Assembly (NCBI GenBank): GCA_035571835.1
Contig: DATNBU010000018.1
Location: 1-64,000, forward strand
Direction of reading: 5' to 3'
Source of the DNA: Candidatus Limnocylindrales bacterium
Lineage (GTDB): Bacteria > Desulfobacterota > Binatia > UBA1149 > CAITLU01
DNA length: 64,000 nucleotides
The number at the start of each line of letters is the position of its first letter. The stretch's first letter is position 1. The position numbers were made by a program, and so were the translations under genes. The notes under the pieces are model-generated. The model was not told the DNA's origin, did not search any database, and worked only from the letters and a program-made list of their open reading frames with translations. Of this stretch, positions 59,035-64,000 are shown piece by piece.

Positions 59035-60093
59035 ATGATTTCGAAATCCGCCATTCTCACAAAAGGTCGCGCCGGCTCGCTTGCCGCGCTGCTTGCCATC
59101 GCTTTCGCAACTCCGGCACTGGCCGCCAACGCTCCGGCCGATGCGTGGATCACCACCAAGGTGAAGATCTCGCTGGCGACCACCGAGGGCGTCAGCTCGA
59201 CCAACGTCAACGTCGACACGGTTGACCGCCAGGTCACGCTGCACGGTACGGTGAATACCGATGCCGAACGTCAGGCTGCCGAGCGCACGGCGAAGGCCGT
59301 TCAGGGCACTGCCGGCGTCCGCAATCTTCTGCAGGTCGTACCGGCCCGGCAGGAAGCTGCGGTCGAAGAAAAAGACGATGCGATCAGCCAGCGCGTGACC
59401 GCAGCTCTTTCGGGCGACCCGTCGCTCAAGGACAGCACGATCACGGTGCAGTCGGTCAACAAGGGTGTCGTCCTGCTGATGGGCAAGGCGACGACGCTCA
59501 GCGACCAGCTGACGGCGATCGAGATCGCGACGGCAGTCAAGGGCGTACGCCGCGTCGCAAGCGAGATCCAGAGCCAGGAAACGCTTGCCGATGCCGACGT
59601 CTGGATGGAGCGCAACGTTCCGGTCGGCACCCAGCCGGCGACCACGCGAAGCGCAGCCAACGACCTCTACATCACGTCGATGGTCAAGATGCGGCTGCTC
59701 GGCAACGCTGCGACTCCGGCGATGGAAATCAACGTGGATACGCGCGCGGGCGTCGTAACACTGTTCGGCATGGTTCCGACTGCCGAGAGCAAGTCGATCG
59801 CCGAGGCCGAGGCCAAAAAGGCCGGCGGCGTCGCATCGGTGAAGAACGAGCTCCAGGTCGTGCCGAATGCCAATCAGCCGACGATCGAAGCCAAGGATGA
59901 CGTGATCCAGGGCAACGTGAAGACCAATCTCGCTCGCCACGCGGAGCTCATCAGTGTGAGCAGCGAAGTGAAGAACTGCGTCGTGCGGCTGACCGGAAGC
60001 GTGGCTTCGGGCACCGACCGCGTGCAGGCGATGCAGGTTGCCCGTGCGACCAGGGGCGTGTGTTCGGTCAGCGGCGATCTCGTTATTCGCTGA
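59035..60093 (+). CDS. Exported protein with four BON domains
   Basis: This 352-residue protein has a signal peptide (cleavage after PALAA, about residue 32) and four BON domains (about 32-100, 118-185, 215-285, 292-350), each with the hydrophobic V-x-L-x-G pattern (VTLHGTV, VVLLMGKA, VTLFGMV, VVRLTGSV) and a following helix. BON proteins such as OsmY and Kbp are periplasmic or cytoplasmic osmotic-stress proteins that bind membranes or K+. AAGGAAAAA precedes ATG 59035. It belongs in theme to the stress island, but I see no motif copy directly before it. Confidence 0.9.
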   Translation: MISKSAILTKGRAGSLAALLAIAFATPALAANAPADAWITTKVKISLATTEGVSSTNVNVDTVDRQVTLHGTVNTDAERQAAERTAKAVQGTAGVRNLLQVVPARQEAAVEEKDDAISQRVTAALSGDPSLKDSTITVQSVNKGVVLLMGKATTLSDQLTAIEIATAVKGVRRVASEIQSQETLADADVWMERNVPVGTQPATTRSAANDLYITSMVKMRLLGNAATPAMEINVDTRAGVVTLFGMVPTAESKSIAEAEAKKAGGVASVKNELQVVPNANQPTIEAKDDVIQGNVKTNLARHAELISVSSEVKNCVVRLTGSVASGTDRVQAMQVARATRGVCSVSGDLVIR

Positions 60094-60183
60094 CCGTAGG
60101 ATAGGCTCCGCGCCGCGATGCTGCCGGGGGCAACGTCGCGGCGCGGGTGCCGATTCTATCTGAAGGAACGTCCGGCTGTCCGC

Positions 60184-61833
60184 TCAGCGCTCGTAGCTGA
60201 TCGCGACGTCTGCGTTCTCGCCGTCCAATCTTTCCGTCAGCATGCGGTCGGCCGGGCCGCTCGAGAAGAATGCCCTCTCGAACATCGCGGTCGCAGCGGC
60301 CTCGCCGAGCTCGATCTGGCGCCCGTGCGCCATCCACGTCGGACCCGGAAGCGGGCAGATCGGCTCGCACGCCGAAGCGGTCGTGTCGACACCGGCCGCA
60401 GCGCCGCCGAGAAAATCATCCGGAATCGTGACTTCCAGTGTCACCGGCCGCGGCGAGCCCGGCGGGATCAGCGACGGACAGGCGAGCGCGTCGTCGGCGT
60501 TGATGCTGTCGTCATGCAGGAAATCGCTGATGAAGTTGGTGTGCAGGCCGCCGTCGAGCGACACGAGATACTTCTCGGGGTTTGCGTCCGAATAGGCGGC
60601 GAGATGATTGCTCGTCGGCAGCGTGACGATGTCGGCCGTGCCAGAGACGATCATCAGCGGGGCCGTGCCGCCGGAATAGAACTCGTGCTCGAAGAAGCAC
60701 GCGAGCGGAGCCAGCGCGACCACCGCCTTGATGCGCGGATCGGCCAGCGTCGGATGGTAGGCCGCGCCGAGCACGGTTGCACCGCCTAGCGAGTGACCGA
60801 GCACGCCGATGCGCGATGCATCGATCTTTCCTTCGAGAAAACTTCCCGGTGTCGCGCTGAGCGCGAGCACCTGATCGATGATGAAGCCGACGTCGACGAC
60901 CTGCTCGTCCAGATCCACGAGCGTTGGACCGCCCGGAGCGTTCAGACTCGACAGCGGGAACTCCGGCGAGACGACGATCATTCCGTGGCTTGCCAGATGG
61001 TCGACCAGCTCGGTCGAATCGAAGCGGAATCCGCCGAAGCCGTGTGCGCGGACCACGAGCGGGAGCTTGCCGGTTGTTTCCGAGAAGACCGGATACGTGA
61101 CCGCTGCGACCAGGGTGCGGTCCGGTGCGCCTTCGTATGTTCCGTTCGGCCGCGTGGCGCGCGTCGAGTCCACGAACGTGAACGTGCGCGACGTGGTGTG
61201 ATAGCGGCCCGGCCCCGCGAAGTCGGCGGTGCCGAGGTTCGCAAGGTCGGCTTCGCCTTCGCGGAACGCCGCTTCGACGGCGGTTTCGATGCTCGCGGCG
61301 TCTCCGCCGGCAGGGCACGAACCTTCGCCTTCCACTTTGGTGACCGTCGCCGCAAGCTTCGCGTTGCAGCGCGAGTCGTCGAGAAAAAGGAGGCCTTTCG
61401 AGATCACTTTGGTCTCGGCCTTCTCGATGCACGATGCGAAGCGGCCGGCCGCTTCGATCTTGCCGGCGATGCACGCGAGCTGACCCGCATCCGCGCTTCC
61501 CGGATCGAGCAGCACGTCGAGCGCGCCGGCGAGATCGGCGCCGCGCGACGCAAGCACGCTCGCGTCGCCGCTCGTGCGGCAGCTGCTGCCATAGCGGTCT
61601 TCGGCTCCGGCGAAAGCTTTCTGCAGCGAGTCGTCGCAGGAGATCGAGTCGGGCGTGCCGGATTCGAGGACTGCGGCGGCGAGACTTCGCAGCATGCAGC
61701 CCTGGTGCTTTCCGACCGCCTTGTGCTTGGCGACGAGGCAGCGCTGCTCATCGGAAGGCGATGCTGCGCAGAGGCCGGGCAACGCAACAAGCAGAAGAGC
61801 GACAGCGGTGGAACGGATACGGTTTTGATTCAC
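60184..61833 (-). CDS. Secreted alpha/beta hydrolase (dienelactone-hydrolase/PET-hydrolase-like) with Cys-rich N-terminus
   Basis: This 549-residue protein has a signal peptide (cleavage near AASPS, residue 25), a Cys-rich N-terminal region (about 30-195) with KAVGKHQGC-x-L and GRFASCIEKAE repeats often seen in proteins of the same kind of genome, and an alpha/beta hydrolase domain (about 205-500). The nucleophile Ser is in GVLGHSLGGAT (about 347) and a His candidate is in GLHTNFI (about 431); oxyanion region HGFGGFRF. It probably cleaves an ester of lipid, polyester or polymer. It stands alone between the BON gene and the protease. Confidence 0.8.
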   Translation of the reverse strand: MNQNRIRSTAVALLLVALPGLCAASPSDEQRCLVAKHKAVGKHQGCMLRSLAAAVLESGTPDSISCDDSLQKAFAGAEDRYGSSCRTSGDASVLASRGADLAGALDVLLDPGSADAGQLACIAGKIEAAGRFASCIEKAETKVISKGLLFLDDSRCNAKLAATVTKVEGEGSCPAGGDAASIETAVEAAFREGEADLANLGTADFAGPGRYHTTSRTFTFVDSTRATRPNGTYEGAPDRTLVAAVTYPVFSETTGKLPLVVRAHGFGGFRFDSTELVDHLASHGMIVVSPEFPLSSLNAPGGPTLVDLDEQVVDVGFIIDQVLALSATPGSFLEGKIDASRIGVLGHSLGGATVLGAAYHPTLADPRIKAVVALAPLACFFEHEFYSGGTAPLMIVSGTADIVTLPTSNHLAAYSDANPEKYLVSLDGGLHTNFISDFLHDDSINADDALACPSLIPPGSPRPVTLEVTIPDDFLGGAAAGVDTTASACEPICPLPGPTWMAHGRQIELGEAAATAMFERAFFSSGPADRMLTERLDGENADVAISYER

Positions 61834-62033
61834 TTCGAGGACCCCCGGGACATGCCCTCCACATCCCTACAGCGGAAGAGGAGTTGTGTCGACGTACTTT
61901 CGCTCTGGCGGGATGCTCGGTGCGATTGCGGGTTCGTGAGCTCGGCGCCGCTGTCCAGCGCCCATCCGGCTAGAAAGGGTATCGACGAGAGCGTAAGGTC
62001 CGCGACCCGCGCAGAAGCCGGGCGAAACAATCG
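61834..62033. promoter_or_regulatory. Divergent intergenic spacer
   Basis: This 200-bp gap separates the divergent hydrolase and protease genes and must hold both promoters. No recurrent motif or palindrome is seen. Confidence 0.25.
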
Positions 62034-63956
62034 ATGAGCTCGATCGACAGGTTGTGGCCGGAATCTCGGAGTGACGGGTTCGTTCGTGCCGTCCTTGTCG
62101 CACGCATGTTTCTGATCGTGCTGATCGCGGCGTCCGTGCTTCCAACGCTCGCGCACGCCGCACCGTCGGCAGAGATCCCGTATGCAATCGTCAATGCCGA
62201 CGGGACTCAGTTTACGGCTGTGACGAAAGGCGACGAGTGGAACAACTGGATCGAAACGACCGGTGGGTTCACTGTCGAAAAAGCCGCGAACGGGAACTGG
62301 TACTACGTTCGCGAGCTGATCGGGGACCGGCCGGTACTCGATCAGACTGTCGCAAGAGGCGCGCCACCAGCCGGTCTCGAAAAGCACGTGCATGCGGAGT
62401 CGAGGATCGAACAGTACGCAGCGACGATGCTGTCCGCAGGCTCCGCGGCAGGCTTTCAGGGCAAGGTGCTGTTCATTCTCGTGGAGTTTTCGAATTACGC
62501 AGGAAGCACAACCGAATCGAGCTGGGCAAAGTACGCAGGCACGCTGATTCCGCAGTACTACGCGGAAGCGTCGAGCGGCGCAGTGTCGCTAGCGCCCGCG
62601 GCGGAGAATTTCGGAAGTCCGAACAACGGAGTCGTCGGCTGGCTCAACCTCGGTTACCCGCATCCGGACACCGGCTCGCAATGGGTGACCGCGAACAAGA
62701 CGCTCACTCACGACGCGATCGTCGCTGCGGACCCGTACGTGGACTTTGCGGCGTTCGATGCGAATCACGACGGGTCCGTGCAGAGCGACGAGCTCGCGAT
62801 CGTCGTAGTCGCGGCGGGCTACGAAGCAGCCTACAGCAGCACGTACAGGCCGAGCCTCTGGGCACACTCCGGCAGCCTCGAGTCGCCGGTTGTTGCGGAC
62901 GGAGTATCGGTCGCGAGCTCCCGGAGCGGCGGCTACGGCTACGCGCAACTCGGCGAGATCCATCGTTCCACCGCGCTCGACGCACACCGCGCTACACTCG
63001 GAGTTCCGGTCCACGAGCTCGGTCACCTGATCTTCCGGCTGCCGGACCTGTATGTCTCCATGTACGACGTGATGTCGTCGGGGCTGTGGGGCGCGAAGGA
63101 TTCCGATGCGTACATCGGAATGACGCCGGTGCTGCCTTCGGCGTGGACCAAGTCCACGCTTTCCTGGGTTACGCCGATCGAAGCTCACGGGGTCCAGGCA
63201 GTCATCACCGCTGCGGGCGCGCCGGGCGGATCGAACACCGTCTTCCGGATGTCGACGCGGGTACCGTCGCAATACTTCCTCGTCGAGAACCGGCGAAACG
63301 TCGGCTATGACCGTGGTCTTCAGTGGTCGCTCGGCGAGAATTTCAAAGGCGGTGCTGCAATCTGGCACGTCGACGAGACCGTGGCGTACGGCAACGATTC
63401 GCATCGCAAGGTCGATCTGGAGGAAGCAGACGGCACTGCGGACGGTGGAAACACGGACCTCTGGTACGTCGGCAATCGAACGATCTTCAATGACACCAGC
63501 GTTCCGAACAGTCGCCTGTACGATGGATCGAGCACGTACGAGAGCATCGATGTTCTGACGCCGTCGCTGTTTTCGATGAGCATTCTGTTCAGTGATGCGG
63601 ACACGTGCTCGGGGCCCGGTGCCGAGGGTACTCCGTGCACGGATGGGGACGAGTGTACGAAGAACGACGCGTGCAAGGCGGGAGTCTGTACCGGCGATGC
63701 CGACCCTTCGTGCGGAGAGATTGTGTGCGGCGATGGCAACGGCGACGGAGAAGTGACGGCCTCGGATGCGCTCGAGGCATTGCGTGTCGCGGTCGGGAGC
63801 GGCAGCTGTCCGAACGGAGCGTGCGATTACAATGGAAGTGGTGAGGTCACGGCGTCGGATGCGCAGGCGATTCTTCGCGTGGCGATAGGAGAGGTGATTG
63901 CGCCGAATTGTGGGGCCGCCGAGCAGCGGGCTGCGGTTCGCCAGACGAGTTATTGA
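62034..63956 (+). CDS. M6-like secreted metalloprotease with dockerin-like calcium repeats
   Basis: This 640-residue protein has a hydrophobic export signal (MFLIVLIAASVLPTLAHA, starting at an internal Met at residue 25), a pro-region, and an M6/immune-inhibitor-A-type catalytic domain with the zinc site HELGHLIFRLPDLY (about residue 326). An EF-like DANHDGSVQSDE lies near 242. A Cys-rich EGF-like segment (about 525-560) precedes two dockerin-like units, DGNGDGEVTASDALEAL (about 564) and YNGSGEVTASDAQAIL (about 598). ATG 62034 is kept, but ATG 62106 gives a normal signal peptide and may be the true start. Confidence 0.83.
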   Translation: MSSIDRLWPESRSDGFVRAVLVARMFLIVLIAASVLPTLAHAAPSAEIPYAIVNADGTQFTAVTKGDEWNNWIETTGGFTVEKAANGNWYYVRELIGDRPVLDQTVARGAPPAGLEKHVHAESRIEQYAATMLSAGSAAGFQGKVLFILVEFSNYAGSTTESSWAKYAGTLIPQYYAEASSGAVSLAPAAENFGSPNNGVVGWLNLGYPHPDTGSQWVTANKTLTHDAIVAADPYVDFAAFDANHDGSVQSDELAIVVVAAGYEAAYSSTYRPSLWAHSGSLESPVVADGVSVASSRSGGYGYAQLGEIHRSTALDAHRATLGVPVHELGHLIFRLPDLYVSMYDVMSSGLWGAKDSDAYIGMTPVLPSAWTKSTLSWVTPIEAHGVQAVITAAGAPGGSNTVFRMSTRVPSQYFLVENRRNVGYDRGLQWSLGENFKGGAAIWHVDETVAYGNDSHRKVDLEEADGTADGGNTDLWYVGNRTIFNDTSVPNSRLYDGSSTYESIDVLTPSLFSMSILFSDADTCSGPGAEGTPCTDGDECTKNDACKAGVCTGDADPSCGEIVCGDGNGDGEVTASDALEALRVAVGSGSCPNGACDYNGSGEVTASDAQAILRVAIGEVIAPNCGAAEQRAAVRQTSY

Positions 63957-64000
63957 GGCATTCACCATGGTGGTGGTGCAACCCGGCAGGTATACGCTGT
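63957..64000. other. Window end
   Basis: The last 44 bases follow the protease stop and hold no feature that I can identify. Confidence 0.3.

Overview
The window is GC-rich (roughly two thirds G+C by eye), with tightly packed genes on both strands, no rRNA or tRNA gene that I can see, no CRISPR array and no phage module. It looks like chromosomal DNA of a free-living, aerobic, Gram-negative bacterium of the former Deltaproteobacteria, possibly Binatota/'Candidatus Binatia'. This rests on a Cys-rich secreted protease ending in dockerin-like calcium repeats, a secreted hydrolase with a Cys-rich N-terminal domain, an F420-type LLM oxidoreductase and lipoproteins with classical lipoboxes. The taxon is inferred, not proven.

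Layout. 0-4.1 kb: glucose dehydrogenase divergent from a glycosyltransferase/GH57 pair (alpha-glucan metabolism). 4.1-7.5 kb: a zinc-finger anti-sigma-like protein, then a class III nucleotide cyclase next to a type II NADH dehydrogenase with a cyclic-nucleotide-binding tail. 7.5-9.6 kb: full-length copy 1 of an HNH-endonuclease element. 9.8-16.6 kb: a duplicated-domain lipoprotein, an ECF sigma/STAS pair, an NtrC-type activator, and a DUF336-cupin/gluconolactonase pair. 16.6-20.5 kb: LLM oxidoreductase, a small unknown protein and a secreted SGNH hydrolase. 20.5-20.85 kb: copy 3 of the HNH element, internally deleted. 21-28.1 kb: DUF2126/transglutaminase, circularly permuted ATP-grasp + alpha-E, and transglutaminase, a known predicted peptide-ligase cluster. 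28.1-31 kb: DUF2868 protein and MBL-fold hydrolase, flanked by palindromic repeats.

31-60 kb is a stress/envelope island: a DUF6600 protein, several small membrane proteins (DUF1328-like, DUF3309), an encapsulated-ferritin-like protein, a 2956-residue cyclic beta-glucan synthase (NdvB type), a CheB-CheR-PAS histidine kinase, two paralogous FixJ-type response regulators, an orphan LuxR-type protein, an SbmA/YddA-like ABC protein, a five-gene operon of YqjD/holin-like small proteins with an AI-2E-family permease, Fe/Mn superoxide dismutase, CsbD and a four-BON-domain protein. HNH element copy 2 (49.56-51.4 kb) is inserted in this island. A recurrent intergenic motif (YACGYGCGTAG, a short spacer, SCG, then CTTACC-like) lies before at least eight transcription units here, in matching orientation and often about 30 nt from the start codon. 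I read these genes as one regulon, probably controlled by the locally encoded kinase and response regulators or by an alternative sigma factor.

60-64 kb: a secreted alpha/beta hydrolase with a Cys-rich N-terminus and an M6-like metalloprotease with dockerin-like repeats.

The most interesting candidates are (1) the shared promoter/operator motif defining a stress regulon, (2) a three-copy HNH element carrying an 18-bp palindrome near each end, including a short derivative made only of the two ends, and (3) a nucleotide cyclase encoded directly before a cyclic-nucleotide-gated NADH dehydrogenase.
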